From Lasiodiplodia sp. COLG20 (taxonomy: Eukaryota > Ascomycota > Dothideomycetes > Botryosphaeriales > Botryosphaeriaceae), in contig VNWV01000001.1 of assembly GCA_009801085.1 (NCBI GenBank), positions 3,038,001-3,102,000 on the forward strand: 64,000 nt of DNA, written 5' to 3'. The notes under the pieces are model-generated. The model saw nothing but the letters and a program-made list of their open reading frames with translations, did not search any database and was not told the origin of the DNA. The position numbers and the translations under genes were made by a program. Positions 1-11,168 of this stretch are shown here, one piece after another (position 1 is the stretch's first letter; each line of letters begins with the position of its first letter).

Positions 1-492
1 TGCTGCATTAGATCTATGTCTGGTGAAGGGTTTCAACGGTGAGATGACCTGGCGCGTTTGTTGCACAAACTGGGGCACAAGACACTTCTGAGCGACTTTA
101 CGTAACGGCGGCCTACTTTTAGCTGTACCGTTAGCGTAACCGTGGCCCAAGAAGAAAACATTGTTGAGATCGGATATGAAACGTGATAGATCTTGGACTT
201 AACCAGTCTGGAAAACAGAGATCCAATAATCAAATAGCCGTAGCCATCTTTAATTTGCGCCCATGGCCTCCACAATTAGGGTGCATATGCGCGCGTTGCA
301 GGAGGCAAAGCCATATTAGCGAATGATGCATATTAACGTAGGTAGAGCTGGACAAGCATCTGGCTTTGACCAATCAATTTGCTGTTTCTCAAACAAGAGA
401 AGTGACATGTCAATTTGTGACCCAAGTAGTGCATGCTGGTGTTCCCATCCCGCCTTCTCCGGGCCGATGCCCCAACGCATGGCTTTGCATCA
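1..492. other. no gene recognised
   Basis: This stretch lies beyond the 3' end of the lectin-array gene. Its open frames are short, lack recognisable motifs and show no convincing splice signals. I see no gene or repeat in it. Confidence 0.5.
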
Positions 493-3400
493 CTACTCTG
501 CAGGGATTGCAATCCACTGCACCGTCGCACAAGATATCGCGCTTCCATCCCATGTGTAAACTTTCCACTTAAACCCGTCCTTGGTTACATCCCAGATGCG
601 AGTGCCGAATCGGGGGTTCCACGAAGATCCACCGATGTCGAATGAACTGAAACCAACAAGAACTTCAGGCGGTTTAGAGAACCTGCCTTCGGGGAAGCTG
701 CACCGTTCTTCTCCACCTTTGTGGGTATGCGGACCGGGAGAGCAGCAGTGGCTACCCATAACACAACCAGACTCTGGCTCTATTGCAATCCAAGAAATGG
801 ATGCTTGGACAAGAGCCGAACTCGCAGACGCAACGTTCAGTTTAAATCCAGTTCCACTGATATCAGTTGCTGAGATATCCACTCTCTTACCGTCTTTGAT
901 ACGCAGGTCGAGCCCGGATATCCACGTTAGCATCCGCACCGGCTTCGTGAACGGTCGCCCAAACTTGACGTCCCTGTGGACTGGACCGTGGGCTTCGACT
1001 TTCCCACCTTGGATACCGGATGCGTCTGGACGCACGCCGACCCAAGAAAATTCACCACTATTTCGAATTTAGTAAACATGTCGTCTTTATAATCTGAAGA
1101 CCTATCTACTCACCCGTAAAACACGGAGCTGGACCATTGATCCACTCCAATACTGAACTCGCTCTCGGTGACATAGTCGATTGTGGCTGAGAACCGCAAA
1201 TTGGCCCCGCTTCAGGTATCCATTTTCCGGAAGCCAGCCAAGATCACCGGAAATGGCTTGTCGGGACAAGCATTCTCGTAAGGTAAGATCGCTGAGGTGC
1301 GAGGAACGGGAGATTTCCAATCATGGATCGTCCACGTATCCCACAAACCATTTGGAGGTAGCTTGAATGCCTCCTCAGCTTCCAAAGACTCGCCCATACT
1401 CATGCCGCTCAACGTGGCAGGGGGTGTAGCATTGCTCCAGATGGGAGCAAGTCGGTGGAATCCCCGCTCGGACGTCTTACCCAACGAAGCTCGGCCCCAG
1501 AAGCCTTGGATGTGCCCGCTTCCGAGCAAAGGGTCGTAATGGGTCATCTTCAGGTTTTGGAAAGAGATCCCGTCACGCGAAAAGTTCCCATTACCACCTT
1601 CAGTCGCTTCGTTCCAATCTTGTGGTTGTGCGATGAGGGCAGAGCCCCTGTTTGTCGAGAGACGAAAAGCGGTAACACAAACTTTCGCTTTCTCAATGGC
1701 TGGCTGTCCTGTCTCAATTGAACAACCCACGACATGTTCTTTGGCAGACAAGTCCAGTTTGAGGTTGAACAGCTTGTCTTTCCGACCGACCGTTCCGAAG
1801 ACTGTTATGAGGCCGTTTGTGTATTTAAGGCTGAGGGCAGAGACTACGCCTCTCGCCACGTACGCGCTGACTTCGGCGAGCGTCCAGTCGGGCTTGAGAT
1901 AGTCTAAGCTGCAAAAGGTCTCTCCAGAATCCTCTGAGCCGCATGGAGTGGCCATGAGAAGCTGCGATGCGAGGTCTGGATGTTCTGCGTTGAGCTCCTT
2001 CACCTTTACGCGCTCGGCCTGAAATAGCTCATCGTCGTTGCCATGATAGAGCTGCGCTTGCGGAGCGTGAGAATCGTCATCGGAAGCTGCTTGGGGTGTA
2101 GGAAAGATCTGCGGCAGGTACTCATTAAAGACCAAGGGGTCTTCAAACTGCTCATCCCGGGTGTCTTCCGTGGCAATGTCGGGACACTTCTTCATTTCAC
2201 CCACCTCTTTCAAAATTTTGAGCATCTGATTTGTACACTCTCGCTTTGCCCTAGTGATTCCCCTCCACGAGGCATCATACCTCCGCTTGCGGTCATCTCC
2301 TGGCTGGAATTGCATGGTTCCGGATTTGATCTGCGCAATCTGTGCTGAGAGCCTCCGCTCAATGCTTTTGTATTCCATAAAGGAATCAAGAAGCATGCTG
2401 GCAAAGAAAGTGCAGTGATCATAGGAGAGTGTAGGAATGGGTGCCTGGGAGCCGCCAAGGCTGTCATACTTCGTGAGGATGGCGAAAATTCTCTCCGGTT
2501 GATCGGCAGCGAGGTCTGGGAAGTTGCTTGCCACGTCGCGAAGCGAATGTAGAATAGACGATTGATCATCAAGGGTGATAATACCTCCGCCGACATTCGA
2601 AAACTCCACAGTTATCTTGGAGTGTTCCATCACCGTGCTCATCGCGGCTTCGATCGTGCCTGTGAACGGCTTGAACTTTCCATTACTGACTTGGAGAATG
2701 GCATCAAGACTGAAATAAACACAGATCAGCCTTTTGTAGGGAAAATTAGGAGACCCTGGAAAACACACCCCGCTAAGAACTCTGCGCTCTTCTGCTTGTC
2801 AACCAACTGCACTGAAATGAGGGCATGGAGCTGTCCTCCCTCCAGGAAACCTGAACTTTTGTTAGAGGCAACACTTGGTGAGGCGGAGGTGGAAGCGACC
2901 TGAGATGAAGCAATCACCAAGTCTTCCGTTAAGATCGCCGGAGTTAAGGATGCCCTGAGAAATTGAGAATGCAGCAGCAGGGCGGTCCTGACGAGTCACT
3001 ACTCGGACGCCAAGGTAGTAGTTGAGATCGGCTTCACAGAAATGACGGACATCGAAAGAGAGGCCGGCACCTGATACACTACGGCTCTGGTGGATAATGG
3101 GAACAGCTGCCGATATGTTCATCTCTGTAGTGACTTCACTACAAAATGATCTGGTAAGCAATTCTCCGCAATCTTATTCAAGGACACACCTACCTTAGGC
3201 TGTCGACTGAGCGAGACGTGAAAGTTACGATGGGGGATTTGCGGTCTTTCCCGGCGACTGGGACAAATCCACTGTCATTACCAGTGGCGCTCGGCAAGGC
3301 CTTTGCCCCGTCCCACTGCGACGAAGTCGGCGTAGCGTTCGTGAACGCACTCGCTTCGGAAGCGCATTCGTGTGCGCTACCCTCGGCACCTGGCCAATAT

Positions 3401-3650
3401 CCTTCGAGAGTGTGTGTGTGGGTCGAGGCGGCGTCTGCGTGGATGCGTTCAATGGAAACGGCGTTCTCATCATGGATCTCATGAGTCAAGGAGTTGAATC
3501 TTCCTGATGTGAGTACAGTTCTGAGGACCTAGCGGGAGAGCAACGAACCCTTGACCTACAGTAGTAAAGTTAGAAAAGTAATATTAGGATCCGTTTGGTG
3601 GACTTACCTCATTGCATAGAGTTATTGTAGGGCACTGTGAGGTACGCCAT
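493..3650 (-). pseudogene. H-type lectin array protein with in-frame TGA, probable pseudogene
   Basis: Multi-exon gene on the minus strand. Exons that join in frame are about 3528-3194, 3138-2900, 2850-2769, 2709-1114 and 1057-493, with 49-59 nt GT-AG introns. The C-terminal part carries three tandem H-type lectin repeats (beta-sandwich carbohydrate-binding modules, as in Helix and Discoidin agglutinins). The last two are clear from the pattern hydrophobic-P-x-V-x-V-G followed by an S/A-x-x-W-I-A-I strand. The roughly 600-residue N-terminal part resembles a fungal family I cannot name; its GDCFISGFLEGG segment recalls, weakly, the MACPF fold. The first lectin repeat is cut by TGA at 1214-1212, after which the same frame continues through the rest of the repeat. 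A possible first exon from ATG 3650 (MAYLTVPYNNSMQ) also meets TGA at 3611-3609. Sequencing error at both sites is possible. The lectin call is firm, the pseudogene call moderate. Confidence 0.6.
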
Positions 3651-4361
3651 GACTGGCGACGCTTCTGTGCTGCAAAAAGATTGTTTAAGGAAGCAAAAAG
3701 AGGCAGGGAAGGAGAATTGATGATATAACCCAAATCAAATAGCAAAAATGTGTGAATCGGCCCCTGGCAGAGCGTTTGTTTGATTCTGTGTCGATAAACG
3801 AGGTGTCTCACGTTTGTACTACATGAGGTTCCTGTTGTGCAGCGAGCGACACATCACTTGTGAATTGATCGGCAATGGTACAGATTGGTATTGTAACCGC
3901 GAGCCTTTGGCTGCAATAACCCGTTGCATGCAAAGCTAGTATCACAGAAGCAAACTAAGGCAAGCATAGACCGTACTGTCGGAGAAAGGATACGGAGATT
4001 TGCTCTCCAGGCGTTTGCAATGCAAACTTATCGTCTCTTTTCCACAGAAAGTATCAAAGAGACTTTAAGCCGCGAAAAGATTGGATATACAGTCCCATCT
4101 TGCGGCCGGTGGCTAGCGCAAAGAAAAACGGCGGCTTAAAACAGGGAATGGCTGTGCCCATGCAGGTGCTGTGGTAGGTCAAGCCCGCAGTCCCTCTGTT
4201 TTCGGGAGTTTACAGGCATCTGATAAATTAAAAAAAAAAAAAATTCACGCTAGCCATCGGCCGCGAGAGGAGACTGTACGTTGCCAAAGCCCGAAGTCAT
4301 CAATGCTACACAACAGACAAAGCTGAAACTGACAAGCATGTGCCCAACACCATTACTGTTG
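3651..4361. other. no gene recognised; A-tract and one copy of a dispersed repeat
   Basis: The stretch separates the lectin gene promoter from the 3' end of the DUF7580 pseudogene. It holds a run of A at about 4230-4243 followed directly by one copy of the 33-bp dispersed repeat. No coding signal is seen. Confidence 0.5.
4246..4278 (+). repeat. 33-bp dispersed repeat, copy 1
   Basis: Starts CACGCTAGCCATC. It matches 14204-14236 in the same orientation at 30 of 33 positions, and both copies follow an A-rich tract. It may be the end of a degraded transposable element; the family is unknown. Confidence 0.5.
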
Positions 4362-5300
4362 TTAGACTGCGCTGCCCCCGCTGAAGCTCTTGAAAGCATC
4401 CTCCAACGGGATAACCACGCCTTGATAAACTGCTTTACTGAATGCCATATCCTCAAGATCCATCTTTTCAGTATCAAAATCACATCTGATGCATCTTCTC
4501 ACAGCGGTTGCGTAGTAGGGACCGAACTCCTCCGAAACCTCCTGGAGCAGCTGATTTGCGATCTTCATATCTGAAGCTTGAAACAGGTTGCTTTGTGTTC
4601 CTCCATATCTGCTGCGCAGTTGTTCGAATGGTGCATCAAGGCACAGCTCGATGAGGAAGATTCCGAGGGTAAACAAGAATTGATTCCGTACTGGTCCGTC
4701 CCACGGAGAGAATCCGCTATCCGCAAGACTGTCGTCGCTCTCATGCGAAGGTGTCTTCGATATGAAGGGCCCTGCGGAAAGACCACCATTCACCTGCTCA
4801 AAGAAAGCGATATCCTTATGGCTCCACATTTCGGCCAACCATGGCGTTTGGTACAACTAAAGCATCGTCGATGAGAGTCGCATAGCCGAGATAAGTCCAT
4901 TTTTCGTGGAGAAGCGGCGCCGCTGAGAGGCTTTCCGAGTGAAGATTTCATGGAGTGACACAAAAGGCGGCGCATCAGGGTTCCGTGACAGTGCCTTCTC
5001 TTCTGATTGATAGAAATCTAGTCTCTGATCGGTAGGGTGTTCCATGAAGCCAATGTAACTTCCCACATACTTTCCCTTCCGTTGATGGATGGCTTCACAT
5101 ATTTGCTTGATGCGTACGGGTTTTGGCGTCAAGGCTGGTTGGACGGAGGTCCTGGTCTGGGAGGTACAAAATTTGACCCTTTTCGAGTTGTTCCGAAGAG
5201 GCGAACTGGTCTGTTTTTTATGTTCAACTTCTTGCTGGCCAGAGTGTATATCAAATACCTCAACCTTCCATGGTGGCTCCCTAAGGACAACCAGATTGTG
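4362..5300 (-). pseudogene. DUF7580-type protein (HeLo/NLR-associated), broken
   Basis: Two pieces in the same frame are divided only by TAG at 4859-4857. The upstream piece reads through a KQICEAIHQRKGK segment and ends FSTKNGLISAMRLSSTML. The downstream piece resumes LYQTPWLAEMW. Together they make the conserved DUF7580 block found at the C terminus of many fungal HeLo/SesA-like and putative NLR-type proteins, where a Gln is expected at the stop position. CAG to TAG is a C-to-T change, as RIP or cytosine deamination gives. The conserved tail with R-N-Q-F-L-F-T-L-G-I-F-L-I-E-L-C and the Y-x-x-A-V-x-x-C-I-x-C-D-F segment is intact down to 4362. The N-terminal helical domain is missing: recognisable sequence begins near 5290, beside a sharp change to GC-rich DNA carrying another gene fragment. 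I call it a 5'-truncated pseudogene. Confidence 0.7.
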
Positions 5301-5304
5301 GCTG

Positions 5305-5679
5305 TATAGCAAGACTTACGGCGGCGTCGGCGCCGGCTCGCTCCTCGACACCTGCCCGCTGTCGTACCCCAGCTGGGACACGCTGCCCGTGAAGGCTAAT
5401 CGGACTATTTGTGGGATGACGGCAGATGCGAACAGCACGGCTGCGCTGCAGAGCTGTGGCTGCAGCGAGCCGTATGCGGCGCTTCAGGGCTGCTTTGAGT
5501 ATTGCGAGTCTGAGAGTAGGGGGTTGGAGAGCTGTATGAGTGGGCATAATGATTCTCGCTCGGTATTTTGTAGGTGGACGGATGCGAGCGGGGTGGCTGC
5601 GTCGGTGGGGGTGGTGCATGGGGGGACTAAGTTGGCGTTTGCGGTGGGAGCTTGGCTTTTGGTTTCTCAGCTTTTGTGA
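5305..5679 (+). pseudogene. 3' part of a cysteine-rich GPI-anchored secreted protein
   Basis: The frame starting Y-S-K-T-Y-G-G-V-G-A-G-S carries eight cysteines in about 85 residues, including S-C-G-C and E-Y-C. It has a K-A-N-R-T-I-C-G-M segment and ends in a hydrophobic tail (AVGAWLLVSQLL) typical of a GPI-anchor signal. Fungal secreted proteins of this kind are usually 150-250 residues with an N-terminal signal peptide. None is visible here: the sequence just upstream is the antisense of the DUF7580 pseudogene. GC content rises abruptly at about 5310. I read this as a gene that lost its first exon(s) at a rearrangement breakpoint. An undetected distant first exon is the alternative. Confidence 0.5.
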
Positions 5680-6841
5680 GCGGGCTATCGGTGTCTAGGC
5701 TGGATTCGCCGCTGGTGGATGGTGCCCCCGCTGGGACGGAATTTATAAATGTATGTAAGCTTCTGATGTCTCGACAGACATGTAAGACCGTGCTTTACTC
5801 ATAGTGAAGAGAATGAAACGAAATGCTAATGATGGAACGACAAATGGTACATACACACCTGAGCTACTCAACATGCCTCTCCTGCTTCGACATAATGGCG
5901 CCCATATGAGATAGACAACAATTTTGTGCTTCGGAACTCGACTGCAATTCCCTCAAAATGAGCTTGCTACGCTTACGGAGACTAGTATGGGCGGCAAGAT
6001 GAGTACTTGCAATTGGCTTGTTCTTCCCCAAACCGGACAATGTTCGCATGTGTAGAATGGATTATGGAACTCTGAAGGCTGTAGTCCAGTTGTTACAAGT
6101 GAAGCTGGGTTCGATAAGTCTCAGTGAAAAGAATTTATGAGAAATCTTGTATCAGCCTCGGTAGGTGAAATGGAGTTGAAGAGGTGCTACTACTTCGTTT
6201 CGAACATTAAAGTACTTATTATAGGAAAACGCCTCTTCTAAGTGCTCACATGTAAGACCCTGCACTGCGCTAAACACACAGCACATATCAAATCTCAGCC
6301 TCATCGGTGTCGTGCGGGGTCCTTAGCGTCGATCGTAGGATCCACATACCAAAGTCTAGAGGCTGTGGCGTTTAAAGAAGCTTTATCATCACTTGGCGCT
6401 TGGTTGTGCCCATACGTTAGGTACGTAGTTGTATGACTTCTGCCACGATGGCGCAAGCCAATCGCAGAGCGCAGGCTAAGCGTCGGACGGAAAGCGCCTC
6501 CCGAATATAGTCAGGACCGAAACAGGCAGCATCACATGGATCGCGTCTAGATCTGCCCGGAACCAGCTACGAGCTTACCAAATCCGGGCCCAAGGTACCC
6601 TCCAAGGACCCTGCGCCTAGACCTAGTTGTGCATCATCATCCCTTGCCAACCCAACTTCCAGGCAGCCCCGGTCCCTATCAATTCTACGCAAGTACCGCG
6701 GAGGCGACTCTGGGGCGACGTACGACCCGGTAAGGGCACCAACATTTGTCATTCTTGGCAGAACTACATATAACCCTTGACCCAAATTTCTTCCAATCCT
6801 GAGCTGGATATTCCTCCCCGGTGCCACCTGACATCCCAATC
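5680..6841. other. no gene recognised
   Basis: About 1.2 kb between the truncated GPI-protein gene and the seven-TM gene. No family motif or splice-compatible reading frame is seen. The right end should hold the promoter of the seven-TM gene. Confidence 0.5.
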
Positions 6842-8321
6842 ATGACCGCTGTGCCCCACGATGTCGGCACCGACGATTCAATCCCGTCTCGTGTTCGTTT
6901 TGGATTCGACAGGGTCTCGCGCACTATCTTTACGACCTCCTCCATGATTTGCATGTTGGCCCTCGCTTACATGCTGGGTGAGTCTGCAGCCGATCGGTTG
7001 GTTCGCATATATACTGACGTCAGCAGGATCAAGGGCTAGACACCTGCGACTGAACCGCATATCCAGAATGAACTGCGTGCGAAAGATTGTTGTGTTAATG
7101 TACATTTTCGGCATGATGTTCATCGGCGCGTCGGCCATCCTGCAGAATGGGTTTGGGCTGTTGACGTCTTCGGACTGCTACGGCGCCGCCATTGTCTGCC
7201 TGTTCTTCTATATTGGAAGCAAAGTGCTCCTGTACCTATTCCTGGTATGCATCCCAGCAATGTGTGAGCAAATTGGAGGGGTTTTCTGACATGAGTACCA
7301 GGTCGAACGCGCCCATGTCATCCGCGCACCGTACAAACGCCGCCTGTCTGATAAATTGTGGATCTTCAGCATGGTCCTCGTCTGCCTGGGCTTCGGCGCC
7401 ATTGCCGTCATCTCGTTCGTGTGGCCGCTTGCCGAGATATCTCCAATCGACGGCAAGTGTCGCATTGGGCTCCCGAGAAAAGTTACGATACCCATGTTGA
7501 CCTACGACATTGCAATCAACATCGGCTTCACCGTGCTGTTCGTTTACTTGCTGTGGCCATTGTTGAGTTTCCACAGCCAGCGCTCTCGTTCCGGCCATAG
7601 CAATTATTGGCCCCGCAGCCTGCTCCAGCGCAGACAACGGCAGCCTGACATCGAAATACGCGAGAACGACCAGATTCGTGTCGATGTGGGCAATCAACGG
7701 TTGCGAAGGGTGCTAAGGAGACTGGTATTCAAGACGGTCATCGGCGGCGTTCTGATCATGATACCGACGGCTGCAAATCTTACCCTTCTGTTCGAGATGA
7801 AGGGTCATGAACCCGGGTGGCTGTGTTTCACCGTCTGCTTTCTTGATGGTACGTATGGCATTCCACGGAACTTGATTTGATTTTCCTGTCACTGACAAAC
7901 AACGCTACGAACAGTCACATGGGCCATTATCATCGTCCACTGGCTGACCGTCGACCCGGCGGACCTCGACAGCTCGATTGACAATTCCGGAAGCAACGCG
8001 GGAGCAAAACATGTGAGACTAACCACCTCAAGTGAACTGACCTCATACTCGCGGAACGGAGAGAGGAGCATGGGTGGCAGTCCCAGGAGATGTTCGTTCC
8101 TCGCGATCCCGGGCACAAGTCCCCTCGGGAAATGCTCGACCGCCGTCACCACCTCGGATGTGAGTATGAGCGAGGCCGAGTCAGACACGCCTCTACGAGC
8201 TGTACGGAAAACCACCATAATAAGCCAGAGCTTCCTTCATCAAGGCACGGCGGAAGGAGAAGCTAGCGGTAACCCGGACGCGATTAGTCCAGATACGAGA
8301 AGGGCGACGGAGGAAGCTTGA
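6842..8321 (+). CDS. seven-transmembrane fungal membrane protein, GPCR-like
   Basis: Four exons, 6842-6977, 7027-7244, 7302-7848 and 7915-8321, give 435 residues. Seven hydrophobic helices can be placed near residues 29-47, 66-88, 98-119, 138-160, 183-205, 258-282 and 289-311. A hydrophilic 120-residue Ser/Thr-rich tail follows, presumably cytosolic. Family marks are Y-L-F-L-V-E-R-A-H-V-I-R across the exon 2/3 junction and C-F-L-D-V-T-W-A-I-I-I-V-H-W-L-T at helix 7. These belong to a widespread Pezizomycotina family of unassigned seven-TM proteins that looks receptor-like; no ligand is known to me. All three introns keep frame, and the 3/4 junction restores the helix 7 motif. The ATG was chosen because it opens the frame just before helix 1. 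Confidence 0.75.
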
Positions 8322-8563
8322 ATCTCATGAGGAGTTACATTTCTGGGAATGGCATGAGCGTTTTGCCGCTTTACGAAGGGATGATCAACAAGCGTGCTAT
8401 GAATTCACAATGATCAACAGTATAGTAAATACGCAGAGCCTGTATGTATATTCTAATTCCTCCGTAGTCCGTTCTTGCTCATGTGTACTGAAAGAAACTT
8501 TTTTTCTTCCTAAACAACAGGAAAGACGATGCAGTGTCAAAATCAGAACCTGCTAAAGAAGTC
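8322..8563. other. convergent intergenic spacer
   Basis: A 240-bp spacer between two genes that end toward each other (seven-TM gene on +, MFS gene on -). It should hold both 3' UTRs. No other element is seen. Confidence 0.4.
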
Positions 8564-10222
8564 CTACCACTCCAGATCACCCCGTTTACTCCTCCAGAAA
8601 TACAGCACCGGCACAGCAATATACACCGCCCACGACAGCCCGGCCATGGTCGAGAACTGGCTTATCGGACCCGCGCTCTCATACCACGCCAAGCTCCCAT
8701 AACTCACCCCAAACGCAAAGAAATTCTTCATCCCATTAACCAACACCCCAATCTCCCCGGCCTTCGCGGGAAAACAGTCGACGACGTACGTCAGCATCAC
8801 GTTCGCCGACGCCGTCAGCCCGAACGCCGCCATGCCCCACCCGGCGCTCGTCGCGCCCCACGCCCACCCGTCGCGCAGCGCGAACCCCATGACCAGCCAC
8901 CCCGCGGGGCTAACCACCGCGCCCGGCAGCACCGCTGGCAGCCGGTGCCGCGGATCACTATTACCACCGCCGTTCTTCCTCCTCGCCAGCGCTGAATAGA
9001 GTATGTCCGCCACCACGCCTCCCACCGGTATCCCGACCAGCAGCCCGACCAGCGGACCCCAGTTCAGGAAGCCGACGCGCTCCGCGTCGAAGAGCCAGGG
9101 CGGCGCCGAGTATTGCGCCGCGACGACGATGCTGGCGACCACCGTCCACCCGACTGTCATGCCGAAGAGCAGGGTTGTGGCGAGGACGGGCGGCGTGAGG
9201 AGGAGCGGCGCGGCGGAGCGGAGGAAGGAGAGGATGCCGTGCCGGGCGCGGCCGTGCGAGATGAAGAGGAAGAGGCTGCGGGATAGCCAGATGCGGAGGA
9301 GGGGCGGTGGTGGCGGTTGTTGGATGCTGGTGTCGTCTGCGGTGGCGGCGTCGACCAAGGTCGGGGAGGAGGTGGAGCGGGGGACGGGGGAGGGCGTCTT
9401 GACGGGGAGGGCGCGGAGCTCGAGGTCATCGAGCGTGTTGCTGCTGCTGCCGGCAGCGGCCAAGGAGACGACGCCGTCGATGTGCTGCAGTTGCAGCGGG
9501 TACGTCGTTTCCGGGAACATGAGGAGGCTGCTCAGGAGGTTGAGGCCGACGGCGATGGCGCTGATGTTGAAGAACCACCGCCAGCTGTGCAGCCGCGTCG
9601 CGATGATGCCGGCGGCGATGGGGCCGAGCGAGGAGCCTGCTGCTAGGAAGCCGACGTAGACGACCATGGCTTGCCCCAGCTGCCGGTTTGGGAAACACTC
9701 TGCCACGATTTGCGGCCCCAGCGCTTCGATCACGCCGCCCGCCAGCCCGCCGATGAAACGCGAGCCGACCAGTGAGCCGTAGGATTGCACGTTCGCGGCC
9801 CAGATGTTGCTGAGGAGGAGGGTGGCCATCGATAGGATCGTTGTGTTTCGCTTGCCGATGTATTCAGTGGCCGGGAGTGCGTAAAGGTTCTGAAAAAGCG
9901 TCATCATCAGCGGCCAATCCTTCTGTGAAGATGAGGTTTGGGGGAGCATACTCCTACTCCCAGCATCAACATTGCGTAGCCTGGTAGGCGAGATACTTCT
10001 GTAGTCGTGCAACGGAGGTCTTGGGAGATTGATCCGAATAACGGAGATACCCCTGCGCTGAAAACATTGCCCATCATGTTGTAAAAGCTGACATTGAGAA
10101 GGATGGTGATACGCCACCAGAGGGGCCATGACTTAAATTGTCAGTAGACCGGCTAAAAGAAATGGGACGCTCACACATACCATGGGGCTCGGCCCTTCGT
10201 TAACCGCAAGTGTCACTGCCAT
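8564..10222 (-). CDS. MFS transporter, DHA1-like
   Basis: Exons 10222-10181, 10131-9952 and 9889-8564 give 515 residues. The short first exon (MAVTLAVNEGPSPM) splices into WPLWWRITILLNVSFYN, the start of helix 1. The second intron joins G-V-G to N-L-Y-A-L-P-A-T-E-Y, the loop of helices 2/3. Reading straight through these introns gives a false N terminus. Twelve helices are expected; visible blocks include S-R-F-I-G-G-L-A-G-G-V, W-R-W-F-F-N-I at the end of the first half, and the late D-C-F-P-A-K-A-G-E-I-G-V-L-V-N-G-M-K-N-F-F-A-F-G-V block common in fungal drug/metabolite antiporters. A loop of about 80 residues rich in Ser/Pro joins the halves. Substrate unknown. No biosynthetic genes flank it. 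Confidence 0.85.
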
Positions 10223-11168
10223 AATTAAGAGAGGCGCCACCGTCTGGTTAGCATCACACCACCTTGGAGGGGTACGCCTTCACCTATATAAGCCATATAC
10301 GCTACATGATCAATCTTTCCAGACTCGACTCGATGTGCCTCGGCAATGCACGACAACACACGGACACGTCGGGTTTGTGTAGGGCAAGGATGTCATTTTA
10401 CTATGTTAACTGATTGATGCCTCCGCAACTCCGTGTATGGCAATTGCGGGGTAGTGTTTTAGGCGCTGGCAAGCATCGTGTCTATTATTGAAGCAGGCCA
10501 ATAGGGTGTTGCCTTAAGCAGTCGATGCCATAACCCTGACTCTTTGACTAACCTGATTGGGTGGTAGATCTCCTGCATGCTTGGGCCTACGATGGCGAGG
10601 CTGATCGAATCAGGAAGTTGGACGACGTATATCAAAGCTTTAGAGCTTATTTAGCACGTCAGGAGAACTGAAACTCGTGTTTCTGCACTGCCATGGCCTT
10701 ACGTGGCTTTCCAAGGCGCTAAATGATGCAGGTCTTAGGCTCCGGGGAACCGTCGGGAGGCTCGGCAGTACAACATTTGCAGTTACCGCGACTCATAAAC
10801 GTCCTCCTCAAACATTTAATCAATGACGAATAACTTAATGCCGGCTTAATATCTCAAAGCCGCTGCACACAAGGACTTGGATTGCATTCTCGTCCAGCCC
10901 AGCGGGGGCGAACGACAAAACGAACATACAGCCCGGAACCATACGTTTTCCAATGATGGCTGTGCAAGAGCAAAAGGAGAAAGCCCCGTGTCCTTCAATA
11001 GAGCCGAATAAACACCTTCAGCCCTTCAAACCAATCATACCGCGCATAGTACTACTCAGGCGCCCCCTCGATCCCGATGTCCACACTCTTCACCACCTGC
11101 CCAGGCCCACCCGCCGCACTACTCTCAGTTTGACCCACCGGCTGAGGCACGACCAGCCTTGGATCCAC
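10223..11168. other. MFS promoter side; no gene recognised
   Basis: It includes the MFS gene promoter; a TATATAAG-like element lies at about 10285-10292, some 65 bp upstream of the ATG. The remainder shows only short frames without motifs. Confidence 0.4.

Noticed and set aside
1212..1214. TGA as a recoded or readthrough codon
   Set aside because: No CTA-type readthrough context follows (next codon AGC) and no selenocysteine machinery is expected in these fungi; decay or sequencing error is simpler.
6101..6130. GGTTCGA-like box as part of a tRNA
   Set aside because: The B-box match is incomplete and no acceptor or anticodon stem can be drawn. I recognised no tRNA in the window.
10085..10129. 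MFS start at the ATG at 10129 with straight read-through
   Set aside because: That frame lacks transmembrane sequence; splicing at 9951-9890 and 10180-10132 restores helix 1.
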